Translations under genes and position numbers: made by a program
Part shown: piece by piece, positions 1 to 7,759 of the stretch
How the letters are laid out: each line of letters begins with the position of its first letter
Numbering within the stretch: position 1 is the stretch's first letter
The notes under the pieces: generated by a model
Databases searched by the model: none
The model's input: only the letters and a program-made list of their open reading frames with translations
What the model was told of the DNA's origin: nothing
Origin: Nostocaceae cyanobacterium
GTDB taxonomy: Bacteria; Cyanobacteriota; Cyanobacteriia; Cyanobacteriales; Nostocaceae
Length of the DNA: 64,000 bases
Assembly (NCBI GenBank): GCA_030065825.1
Contig: JASJCY010000003.1
Span: 20,815 to 84,814 of the forward strand
Direction of reading: 5' to 3'

Positions 1-447
1 TGCTGTACTCGCAAAAAACGAACCACCCACATCTAAACGAGCATTGGGTCCAAAATTAATTCCTCTAGGGTTAATTAAAAAGAGGTTAGCGTTACCTAAT
101 GTATTAGTTCCAGGTACTATAACACCCAGAGTTCCCAAAATATTAGAAGGATTTCCTCCCGTGACGCGAGTGAGAATATTGTTAATTTCTGGGGGGTTGG
201 AAAAATATACTCTACTTCCTTCTCCCACATTAAATTCCTGAAAACTGTGGAAGAGATTTCCCCCACGAGTTGTACCACCGTCAATTCTGTCAATCAGAAT
301 ATTTCCAATCGAAACATTACGAGTAACTTGAGTTCCTACGGTGTTATCTTCGCGTAGTTGTGCTTTCACCTTAGCTACGGGTGCAAAAGCTACTAGGGTA
401 GTTATGGGTAAACCAAGGTAAAACAGAGATTGTAAAACGGATTTCAT
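1..447 (-). CDS. Two-partner secretion exoprotein (TpsA), N-terminal part, cut by window edge
   Basis: The gene starts at 447 (ATG, preceded by GGAGG) and runs off the left edge, leaving 149 codons. It begins with a Sec signal peptide (MKSVLQSLFYLGLPITTLVA, then an AQ cleavage region) and continues into the filamentous haemagglutinin N-terminal TPS domain: RIDGGTTRGGNLFHSFQEFN, LTRVTGGNPSNILGTLGV and ANLFLINPRGINFGPNARLD. This domain is known to address exoproteins to a TpsB outer-membrane pore for export. It lies downstream of, and in the same direction as, the TpsB gene at 598-2658, the usual tpsB-tpsA order. The large passenger domain lies outside the window, so its adhesive or other role cannot be judged. 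The family call is firm. Confidence 0.9.
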   Translation of the reverse strand, partial: MKSVLQSLFYLGLPITTLVAFAPVAKVKAQLREDNTVGTQVTRNVSIGNILIDRIDGGTTRGGNLFHSFQEFNVGEGSRVYFSNPPEINNILTRVTGGNPSNILGTLGVIVPGTNTLGNANLFLINPRGINFGPNARLDVGGSFFASTA

Positions 448-504
448 CAGCTATTCCTCCAATCCAAAAATTCAAAATGTTGTTTGTTTATTCACATTTA
501 GCAT

Positions 505-594
505 CGCTGTCACAAACCGGATTTTTTGTAAATATTGACCTGTCAAAATTCTCTTTTTTCGTTTATAAACCCGGTTTCTCTGTGCTTGAAAAGA
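505..594. repeat. Degenerate copy of dispersed palindromic repeat family B
   Basis: The gap between the tpsB stop and the tpsA start holds an imperfect copy of the element seen intact at 24589-24705: AAACCGGATT, AATATTGACCTGTCAAAA, TTTTTCGTTTATAAACCCGG and TTTCTCTGTGCTTG occur in the same order. It may add an RNA hairpin between the two genes. Confidence 0.6.
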
Positions 595-597
595 ATG

Positions 598-2658
598 TTA
601 AAAAGGACTGTAATTTACTGAGAAATAAAACCCATCTTCTTGTAAAGTTCTATTGTCACCATCATCACCTACATCTGTTAAAGGTATGCCATAGTCAAGA
701 CGAGCAGTAAATTGATTCCCCATTTGCCATTGCAATCCCATACCCACACCTACTAAAGTATTAGGATCGGGATTACCACCAGCAGTATTCCAAGCAACAC
801 CAAAATCAAGAAAGGGTACTACCTGCAACAGTCCTTGTACTTCTTTGACTCGCAAGACGGGAATTCTAACTTCTGCGGAAGTAAAAAAGCCATTATCTGT
901 CAATAGAGAATCCTGACGATAACCACGAACGCTCTGCAAACCCCCTAAGCCAAATTGCTCTAAAGGTACAAGTCTTCTGGTAGACAGTTGCATATCAGAG
1001 CGCAATACAAACAAGGTATCCTCTGCTAATAGTCGCACATACTGTCCTTGTCCGCGCCAAGAGAAAAACCGACCATCAGGTGCTTCATCGTTCACCGTAG
1101 CATCAAATAAGTCCAAGCCGATATTAAATTGAGAACGTAATGCTAAAACCTGTTTCGGACTGCGCTGGGTATATTCTTGAAAAAATCGCAATGCAGAAAT
1201 GCGGGTTTCTCCATCCTCGTCTGCACCCAGTGACAGGGGAAAATCGAATCCCTGCAGTTTAGTTTTACTTTCTTGACGAGAAAAAGTTAAGCCAAGGGCT
1301 AATTCCCGGGTGGGAGTTCGCAAGATTGGCTGACGATAACCTATGTCTATATAAAAGGAATCTCCTGTAATATCGATGCGGTCAAAGGGAGGTTCAACCA
1401 CTTCTGTATCAGTGATCCCACCAGCTAAAGTCAGGGTTCCATTACGGGGATTTAAGGGGATAGTATAATTCAGGTCATAGGCATTACTACCATCGGTATT
1501 GGTATATTTAAAATCTAAGTTATCACCAAATCCCAGTAAATTCCCTTCGTTAATACGCACACCCCGGCGAAAACTTCCTACACTGGGAGCGCGACCATTA
1601 TCGGCAAATAATTCTGTTTTAAAGGAATCTGCTTCTTTTACCTTGATTTCCAGTAAACTTTTTTCTGGACGGGAACCTGCTGATAATTCGGCAGAGATAT
1701 TTTCAATTAAAGGGTCTAATTGTAACAATTGCAACGCTTCCACCAACTGGTTGCGATTCAAAGGTGTGGAAGCACCCAGCTTAATCCGACTCCTGACATA
1801 ACTCCGCTTTAAGCGTCGAGTTCCTGTGACTTTGATATCCTCAATTCCACCTTCGACAATCTCAACTTTGATGACTGCTTCCTCTTTTGCTAAGGTTTGG
1901 TCAGCGGGAATTACCGCACCAGAATTGATATATCCTGCATCGACATAGAGCTGAGTGATTACTGTCTCAACTTGGACTAACTCTGCAAAAGAAATTGGTC
2001 GGTTAATAAATTGAGCGGTTTCTTCCCTCAACTTTTCGTCACTAAAGGCTGTATTACCCTCAAACTCAAACTTAATAATAGTTATAGTTCCAGGAATATC
2101 AAGACCTGGTGTCTCAGGAACAGGGGTTGGAGTTATTTCCAGAGGAGTTTCTTTTGATGGTTGGGGAGTAGGGGGTTGCTGTTCTGGTGGAATGGGAGTT
2201 GTTCGATTAGAACCTTGAGAAATTATTAAATTTTCTGGAATATTAGAACTATTTATTGTAATTGTAGAGGTTATTTTAGATTCTATTGTAAAGTTTTTGT
2301 ATGGACTATGCCAATTTTTTTGTAAATTTTTTGTCAAGTTTTTTGTTAAAAAGGATATAGTTTTAGACTGGAATTGTGTCGTCGAATCCTGGATATTAGA
2401 CCTTTTGTAAAAGTATTTTGACGATGCTGTTTGCGTCAATTCTTGTTCACTGTTGTTCCTGTTCCCCATTCCCTGTTTCCCCCTCCCGACTTCTGCAAGA
2501 AGTCTATTGACTTCAGAGGAAATAGGATGAGTCTTTAGTTCTATTTCTGATAAGTCTTTTGCATCCGCTTGACAACACCAAAAACTGAACAAAATTTGCA
2601 ATATAAATGCCCTGCATCGATAATCTTGAACATACCTCAAATGCCATCCCCGTATCAT
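598..2658 (-). CDS. TpsB outer-membrane transporter (ShlB/FhaC/HecB family)
   Basis: This is the outer-membrane beta-barrel pore that exports and folds the partner TpsA. The order is an N-terminal segment, a low-complexity Pro-rich linker (about residues 160-190), POTRA-type domains (from about residue 195, with EFEGNTAFSDEKL and LLQLDPLIENISAELSAGS), then a barrel containing the conserved VRGY motif in LGGLQSVRGYRQDSLLTDNG and a final aromatic C-terminus (NYSPF). I chose ATG at 2658, 11 bases after AGGAG, rather than the GTG at 2670, which overlaps that site. The N-terminus (hydrophobic stretch FILQILFSFWCCQADA) is a plausible though unusual signal peptide. Its tpsA partner follows at 447-1. 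A second paralogue sits at 7760-9574. Confidence 0.92.
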   Translation of the reverse strand: MIRGWHLRYVQDYRCRAFILQILFSFWCCQADAKDLSEIELKTHPISSEVNRLLAEVGRGKQGMGNRNNSEQELTQTASSKYFYKRSNIQDSTTQFQSKTISFLTKNLTKNLQKNWHSPYKNFTIESKITSTITINSSNIPENLIISQGSNRTTPIPPEQQPPTPQPSKETPLEITPTPVPETPGLDIPGTITIIKFEFEGNTAFSDEKLREETAQFINRPISFAELVQVETVITQLYVDAGYINSGAVIPADQTLAKEEAVIKVEIVEGGIEDIKVTGTRRLKRSYVRSRIKLGASTPLNRNQLVEALQLLQLDPLIENISAELSAGSRPEKSLLEIKVKEADSFKTELFADNGRAPSVGSFRRGVRINEGNLLGFGDNLDFKYTNTDGSNAYDLNYTIPLNPRNGTLTLAGGITDTEVVEPPFDRIDITGDSFYIDIGYRQPILRTPTRELALGLTFSRQESKTKLQGFDFPLSLGADEDGETRISALRFFQEYTQRSPKQVLALRSQFNIGLDLFDATVNDEAPDGRFFSWRGQGQYVRLLAEDTLFVLRSDMQLSTRRLVPLEQFGLGGLQSVRGYRQDSLLTDNGFFTSAEVRIPVLRVKEVQGLLQVVPFLDFGVAWNTAGGNPDPNTLVGVGMGLQWQMGNQFTARLDYGIPLTDVGDDGDNRTLQEDGFYFSVNYSPF

Positions 2659-3177
2659 TATCGCTTCCACTCCTGAATCAAACTTGGCACAACTTCTGGG
2701 GTTTGCTACCTACGTGCATATTCAGTAAAGTTACTTGTATTAAATCTTATGTACCATAGTTGTATTTGTTAATCATGGCAATCATAATAAAAATTAACTT
2801 AATAACAATTCAGCTGTATATAGCAATCCGCTTTGCTTGAAGGTAAGTAAATAACTGCTTAATTGCTTGTTATGCAATAAGTAGGTGGGTACAAAGCGAA
2901 CTAATTAGGGTCGTCATTTGTCATTAGTAAAGGTTTCACTCTTTATTTACGTTTCGTAACATAGTTGTGTTTATTTCCGCTTACTTATTTACTGTTTTCA
3001 TCTTTTGAAAAAATAAAATAGGAGTTCTGTAGTAATTTAATTCCCAAAAATATGTCAAAATAGAATTGTAAAGTAATCATATAGCAGGGTAGCGAATGTG
3101 TAAAATAATACAAATATTTTTTAACTATTGAAGTATAGTTTTATTTCTCCATTAAAATTTTAAGTTTATTAACAAAA
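2659..3177. other. AT-rich divergent intergenic region
   Basis: It separates the divergently transcribed tpsB and kinase genes, so it must carry both promoters. I see no confident operator, RNA gene or named repeat family in it. Confidence 0.5.
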
Positions 3178-5241
3178 ATGACTTACACAAATGGGAAGAC
3201 AAATAATACATTACTTGATGGACGTTACACAATTCTCAGAGAATTAGGACAAGGTGGTTTTGGAGTTACTTATCTAGCATTGGATAATAGTGGGGAAAAT
3301 TCCTATTGTGCTATCAAAAAGCTGAATCCTCTATATGCGGATGTGAAAGCAGCAAAAAAGTTATTTCACAGAGAAGCGAAAATCCTGGAAACTCTGCAAA
3401 ATACTCACCAAATACCTCAATTTATCGACTATTTTGAAGCAGAAGATACTCTCTATATAGTTGAGGAATATGTTGAAGGTGTTCCTTTAACTAAAATGAT
3501 GGCAGAGAAATGGTCAAGAAAAGATGTGATTTATTTTTTGCAACAAATACTGTCAATATTAAGCATTATTCATCAACAAAATATTGTTCATCGAGATATT
3601 AATCCTTCTAATATTATTAAAAGGGAAGGAAGTAATCAGTTTGTATTAATTGATTTTGGTGCAGTTAAGCAATTAGAACATAAATTACCTCATCCTCAGT
3701 ATCCGCAAATTGGCTCAACATTAATTATCACCAAGGGATATAGTCCTCCGGAACAAATGGAAGGGAAGGTAGGATTTTTCAGTGATATATATGCTTTGGG
3801 AATTACAGCAATTCAACTGTTGACCGGAATATATCCAACTGCTTTAAAAAGAGATGAAAATGGTAATGTTATATTACCTGGTTTGGATGAATGGTTGACT
3901 AAAATTTTACAAAAAATGGTGTCTTCTCAGGCAGAAGAACGCTATCAGTATGTAAATGAAGTTCTCAACGATTTAACAACAACAGAAATTAGTAGTACTG
4001 AAAAATCCAAATTATCAAAAAATAATAAAAATAATAAAAATAATAAAAATAATCATAAAAGTAATTATTTAAGAGAAAATTTAAAGTATGTACGAATACT
4101 GCTAATAGTATTTGTTACTATTGCTAGTATTACGGCAGTTATAGAGTGGACTAATCCATTTATTAGACCATTATATTATTTGTATCAAGGAGATAAATAT
4201 TTAGATAAATGGCAAGCAGAAAATGCTTTATTTGAATTTGACAAAGTCATAAAAATACAACCTAAATCTGTTAAAGCTTGGAAAGGAAGAGGTGATGCTC
4301 TGTTTGTTTTAGGGCAGCATTTAGGGGCTTTAGATTCCTATAAAAAGGCGATAGAGTTACAACCTCAAGATATTAAAATTCGTACTAAAATATTAATTAA
4401 TAAAGGTAAGATACTATATTACCAACGTAAATATGAGAAAGCATTAGAAAACTATGAAAAAGTTTTGGTTATTGAACCAGAGCAGGTTGAGGCTTGGAGT
4501 GGTAAAGGTTTAGCTCAATTGGGTTTGGGTAAAGATGCAGAAGCAAAAATATCTTTTAATAAAGTCAGGAGTATAAAACCTAACGACCCAAAAATTTGGC
4601 AGGAGATAGCCCAGCCTATTGAAAAGTTAGAGGGATCGAAAGCAGCAAAAGAATACTATGAAAACGCTTTGACAGCCTATAGGTCTGTTCTTAACCAAAA
4701 ACCCAAAGATGTTATATCTTGGACTGACCAAGGAGCTGTATTACTGAAATTGAAGCGTCCTCAAGAAGCATTGGATTCTTTTAAAAAAGCTCTGACAATA
4801 GAGGAAAATTTCCATGAAGCTTTAGTTGGAAAAGGTAATGCGCTAGCAGATTTACAAAAGTATGAAGATGCGGTATCAGCCTTTGATTCAGCTCTTCAAA
4901 CCCGTCCCCAAGCTTACCTAGTTTGGTATAATCGGGGTTTTTTAATGCTCAGAAATATCAACAACTATGAGGAAGCGTTAAAGTCATTTAAGAAATCGAT
5001 TGAATACAGAAGTGATTTTTATCAAGGTTGGGTTGGTAAAGGATTAGCATTATTGCAAATAAAAGATAAGAAAGGGAATTTAAATGAAGCATTGGCTGCT
5101 TTTGATAGAGCTAAAGACATAAATCCAAATGACCCTGATATTTGGATTTACCGATCACAGGTTTTAAAACAATTGGGAAAAATCAAAGAAGCACAGGAAT
5201 CAGAACAGAAAGCAAAGAAACTGCGATTATCTGTAAAATGA
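3178..5241 (+). CDS. Membrane Ser/Thr protein kinase with C-terminal TPR repeats
   Basis: An N-terminal Hanks-type kinase domain (about residues 15-270) shows the glycine loop GQGGFGVTYLA, the ATP-binding Lys47 in AIKKL, the catalytic loop HRDINPSN (Asp140, Asn145), the metal-binding DFG (Asp159) and an SPPEQ activation segment. All key residues are present, so it should be active. A low-complexity Asn/Lys linker (about 280-292, encoded by a 9-bp DNA tandem) leads to one membrane helix (about 307-325). Some eight tetratricopeptide repeats fill the rest. With one membrane helix, the kinase should be cytoplasmic and the TPRs extracytoplasmic, perhaps as a sensor or scaffold. It is divergent from the tpsBA pair and apparently monocistronic. 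The substrate is unknown. Confidence 0.93.
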   Translation: MTYTNGKTNNTLLDGRYTILRELGQGGFGVTYLALDNSGENSYCAIKKLNPLYADVKAAKKLFHREAKILETLQNTHQIPQFIDYFEAEDTLYIVEEYVEGVPLTKMMAEKWSRKDVIYFLQQILSILSIIHQQNIVHRDINPSNIIKREGSNQFVLIDFGAVKQLEHKLPHPQYPQIGSTLIITKGYSPPEQMEGKVGFFSDIYALGITAIQLLTGIYPTALKRDENGNVILPGLDEWLTKILQKMVSSQAEERYQYVNEVLNDLTTTEISSTEKSKLSKNNKNNKNNKNNHKSNYLRENLKYVRILLIVFVTIASITAVIEWTNPFIRPLYYLYQGDKYLDKWQAENALFEFDKVIKIQPKSVKAWKGRGDALFVLGQHLGALDSYKKAIELQPQDIKIRTKILINKGKILYYQRKYEKALENYEKVLVIEPEQVEAWSGKGLAQLGLGKDAEAKISFNKVRSIKPNDPKIWQEIAQPIEKLEGSKAAKEYYENALTAYRSVLNQKPKDVISWTDQGAVLLKLKRPQEALDSFKKALTIEENFHEALVGKGNALADLQKYEDAVSAFDSALQTRPQAYLVWYNRGFLMLRNINNYEEALKSFKKSIEYRSDFYQGWVGKGLALLQIKDKKGNLNEALAAFDRAKDINPNDPDIWIYRSQVLKQLGKIKEAQESEQKAKKLRLSVK

Positions 5242-5591
5242 CCGTGTTGCTGATTAAAAGTATGAATTACTACTGCAAATTTTAGATGAAAATTACTGCG
5301 CTGTTCCATCAAAGAAGAATTGTAGTTGCTGATTTAAGGAAATGCCAAAAAATAAATAAATTATCCCAATTGTAGGGGCGCAATGCTTGCACCCTGAATA
5401 TGGGATATTTTAAAAATTGCAAGTCCCTAAAAACTTGGGATTGCTGATTTTAAGTATGAAATTCAAAAATCTTCTAACTTGCACCAGATGATGATTGCGG
5501 TTTTCAGTTGAGTAGGGTCAGCAATACCCAACTTACCTTACTACCTTACATATTACACCATTTTCAACAAAAGTAAAGAAACAAGGTTTGT
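5242..5591. other. Intergenic region with a family C repeat
   Basis: No gene is visible. A degenerate family C repeat (GTAGGGGCGCAATGCTTGC) lies at about 5373-5395. The rest is AT-rich without recognised structure. Confidence 0.5.
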
Positions 5592-5770
5592 GACATCCTC
5601 CCCCACCATAATCTTTGATTTGGTGGGGGTTTCCCCAAATCACTTTGAAGATTTCCTGGTTGTTCTCTTGCGAGATTTCGCCACTTGCCTAGACTGACCT
5701 TTGTCAGCCCCCGGTAGATCGACTGCACAGGCTGTTTGGCTTCCCGTCTGCCCAACGGTACTAATAAACA
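5592..5770 (-). pseudogene. Remnant of TnpB 3' end with IS right-end hairpin
   Basis: A stretch encoding ISTVGQTGSQTACAVDLPG and GQSRQVAKSRKRTTRKSSK corresponds to the last ~42 residues of the intact TnpB at 36529-37788 (ISTVGQTGMETACADDLPG; TQSRQVSKSR). The subterminal hairpin downstream is also kept: 5600-5629 is CCCCCACCA, a loop, TGGTGGGGG, followed by GAGGATGTCA on the minus strand, matching the intact element's end (GAGGATGTCACC). Stem bases differ between the copies in a compensatory way (CCCACCA/TGGTGGG against CACACCA/TGGTGTG). The rest of TnpB, including every catalytic residue, is gone. The open reading frame running to 5888 is an accident beyond the homologous part. Confidence 0.85.
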
Positions 5771-5885
5771 CACCGGAATGCACCTGGGTTAAAAACCTCT
5801 GATGCTGATAGCGCTTACCTGTTGATTTTGGTGTGCAAGCTGATATTATAACTACAACAAGTATACTTGATGTAATAACTTGCAA

Positions 5886-5982
5886 CAATGCCAGAAACCG
5901 GGTTTCTGAAGATTATTGACCTGTCAAATCCTAGATTTTGCTTGAGAAACCTAGTCTATACTTGCCCTTGAATAGTGCAAAT
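5886..5982. repeat. Copy of palindromic repeat family B
   Basis: It contains AGAAACCGGGTTTCT, ATTGACCTGTCAAATCCTAG and CTTGCCCTTGAATAGTGCAA, in the order of the 24589-24705 copy. It ends just before the thioesterase gene and supplies the in-frame GTG at 5975, one reason to prefer the later ATG as the start of that gene. Confidence 0.7.
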
Positions 5983-6001
5983 TGTTAGCTTGATTCTACA
6001 A

Positions 6002-6754
6002 ATGCTGAACATACAAAGTATTGATAGCTGGATTACAACTCCTAAAGCGAATCCCCAAGCCGATTTACGTTTATTTTGCTTTCCCTATGCTGGAGGAAGT
6101 TCAATAATTTTTCGTCGTTGGTTAGACAAAGTTCCAGGCAATATAGAAATTTGTCCTATAGAACTTCCTGGTAGAGGAACCAAAATAAAACTGGCTCCAT
6201 TGAATAAATTAGAGCTAATTGTTGAAGCTTTAGCATTACAAATTCAACCATATTTAGACAAGCCATTTGCTTTTTTTGGTCATAGTATGGGTGGGTTGAT
6301 AAGTTTTGAATTAGTGCGTCTACTTCGCAAAAAATATAGTATGATGCCAAATCACCTGTTTATATCTGCTCGTTGCGCTCCCCAAATACCAAACTCAGAA
6401 CCGCCAATTCATGCTCTTCCAGAATCTGATTTTATTGCTGAATTACGTCGTTATAATGGTACACCAGAGGCAGTATTAGAAAATCAAGAATTAATGCAAT
6501 TATTTATGCCTATATTGCGAGCAGATTTTGCAGTTTTAGAAAGCTATATATATCATCCTGCGCCACCTTTAGAATGTCCTATTTCTGTTTTTGGTGCTTT
6601 AGAAGATCATAAGGTTTCTGTGGAAAAATTAGAAGCTTGGCGAGAACAAACTAATAGTTATTTTTCGTTAGATATGTTGTCTGGAGACCATTTCTTTATT
6701 AATGATTCTTACCCATTATTAATTGAAAAAATTTCGGAAAAAGTGAAAAAATAA
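6002..6754 (+). CDS. Type II thioesterase (GrsT/TesA-like alpha/beta hydrolase)
   Basis: Type II thioesterases remove wrongly loaded acyl groups from carrier proteins of non-ribosomal peptide and polyketide synthases. The sequence fits throughout: N-terminal RLFCFPYAGGSS, ELPGRGTK, the nucleophile elbow GHSMGG (Ser95), the acid in GALEDHKV (Asp202) and the catalytic His in SGDHFF (His230). The 250-residue length is typical. I start at ATG 6002, because MLNIQSIDSWITTPKANPQA aligns with normal family N-termini. The GTG at 5975 adds residues encoded by a repeat. No synthetase is in the window, so its partner must lie elsewhere or be lost. Confidence 0.88.
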   Translation: MLNIQSIDSWITTPKANPQADLRLFCFPYAGGSSIIFRRWLDKVPGNIEICPIELPGRGTKIKLAPLNKLELIVEALALQIQPYLDKPFAFFGHSMGGLISFELVRLLRKKYSMMPNHLFISARCAPQIPNSEPPIHALPESDFIAELRRYNGTPEAVLENQELMQLFMPILRADFAVLESYIYHPAPPLECPISVFGALEDHKVSVEKLEAWREQTNSYFSLDMLSGDHFFINDSYPLLIEKISEKVKK

Positions 6755-7145
6755 TTTAATTGTAAAATATCATTTTTTGTTGTTATTTGGTGTTGTTTAA
6801 TATAAGTATAAATTTGGATTTATCTGACAATTTTACCCGAAATTAATTCATATTTTTTACCATGATAAACAAGACCAAAAAACCGGGTTGATAAACGCAA
6901 TATTTAGGTTTTCGCTATTATAGGAATCCGGTTTGATTTCTGAATTTACTTGTAGGGGGAGGGAACTCTTAACAGGGAACAGGGAATAGAAAGTGTACTG
7001 AGTTCTGTAATCGCAAAGCGCAGGCTATGTTAACAAAAATCAAATAGTAATCCTATAGTCATTATCAATAAACCTGGTTTTTTGCAATTTGGATTAAGTT
7101 GACAACTTTCATCCTAGATTAAGAGTAAATAGGTAGGTAAATAAT
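6755..7145. other. Intergenic region with degenerate repeats
   Basis: It holds fragments related to the family B palindrome (AAAACCGGGTTGATAAACGC at about 6886, AATCCGGTTTGATTTC at about 6927, AATAAACCTGG at about 7068). No gene seen. Confidence 0.4.
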
Positions 7146-7244
7146 ATGGGAGAGGCAAAGCGTAGAAAGAAAATAGATCCGAATTATGGGAAACCTCCAA
7201 AATATCCGATAGATAATGACTTATTTAAACGAAAGTCACCCTGA
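7146..7244 (+). CDS. Small ORF beginning MGEAKRRKK (32 residues)
   Basis: ATG at 7146 opens a 32-residue ORF starting MGEAKRRKKIDPNYGKPP and ending FKRKSP. The basic MGEAKRRK-type N-terminus is one I associate with small cyanobacterial proteins, but I cannot assign a function. It overlaps the start of the next broken gene (7216) in another frame, so it may be the first gene of a short two-gene unit, or a 5' fragment of a longer gene that has frameshifted. Confidence 0.4.
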   Translation: MGEAKRRKKIDPNYGKPPKYPIDNDLFKRKSP

Positions 7245-7655
7245 TTACAAACAAGCACTTTTGGTCAAGGAAAAGGCTTATCCTGATAAAAGTCTAGTCA
7301 AGCTAGTGTTCTGTCCCATTAGTTTTGATGGCTAGTTTTATAGTCATATTTATATGACTTTGACTATTAGACTGGGACTTATAGTCCCATGTGGGTGTGA
7401 TGGAAACCCCATCATATTTTATGGGACAAACCACTAGTACGATTAGACCTTGAAGATGGTAGTCATTTAGTGGGTGCAGTCTGGGTATTTTTAAATTCAT
7501 CAAGGGATCAACTTTACACGCAAGCAGCTTGGATATCTTCTAACCCGACAGAAAACAAGGTTTACCACCTGCCAAAACATATATCCAGACAAATTGCATT
7601 GGATGTCAAGAAAGAAATAGAAGCATCTCAAATCGTTTTAAGATATGAATCATAA
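7216..7655 (+). pseudogene. Small gene interrupted by a MITE (102 residues if restored)
   Basis: The reading frame opening at 7216 (MTYLNESHPDYKQALLVKEK) is open up to CTAG at 7303-7306, where the insertion begins, and meets a stop shortly inside it. The second half (from 7438) is open in a different frame to 7655. Removing the element plus one CTAG copy (131 bp, 7307-7437) joins the halves in frame: VKLVRLDLEDGSHLVGAVWV, AAWISSNPTENKVYHLPK and a terminal ASQIVLRYES. The exact restoration of one frame shows the gene was intact before insertion. No family was recognised. It is probably inactive now. Confidence 0.8.
7307..7433. mobile_element. 127-bp MITE with ~25-bp inverted repeats and CTAG target duplication
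   Basis: Left end TGTTCTGTCCCATTAGTTTT and right end (reverse complement) TGGTTTGTCCCATAAAATAT; over 25 bases, 19 match. CTAG flanks both sides (7303-7306 and 7434-7437), as expected for a 4-bp target duplication. The interior has small hairpins (GTCATATTTATATGAC; GGGACTTATAGTCCC) and no coding capacity, so it would need a transposase in trans. Confidence 0.8.
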
Positions 7656-7759
7656 ATCAAAATGTCAATAAACATCAAAAGTAAAAAGATGGTCACAAAT
7701 TACTCCCTTGGCTACTCACACTATTAAGAAAAAATGGGATTTTTAAGTGCTGCTTAAAC

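Noticed and set aside
477..710. 77-codon plus-strand ORF
   Set aside because: It runs through a family B repeat and the antisense end of tpsB.
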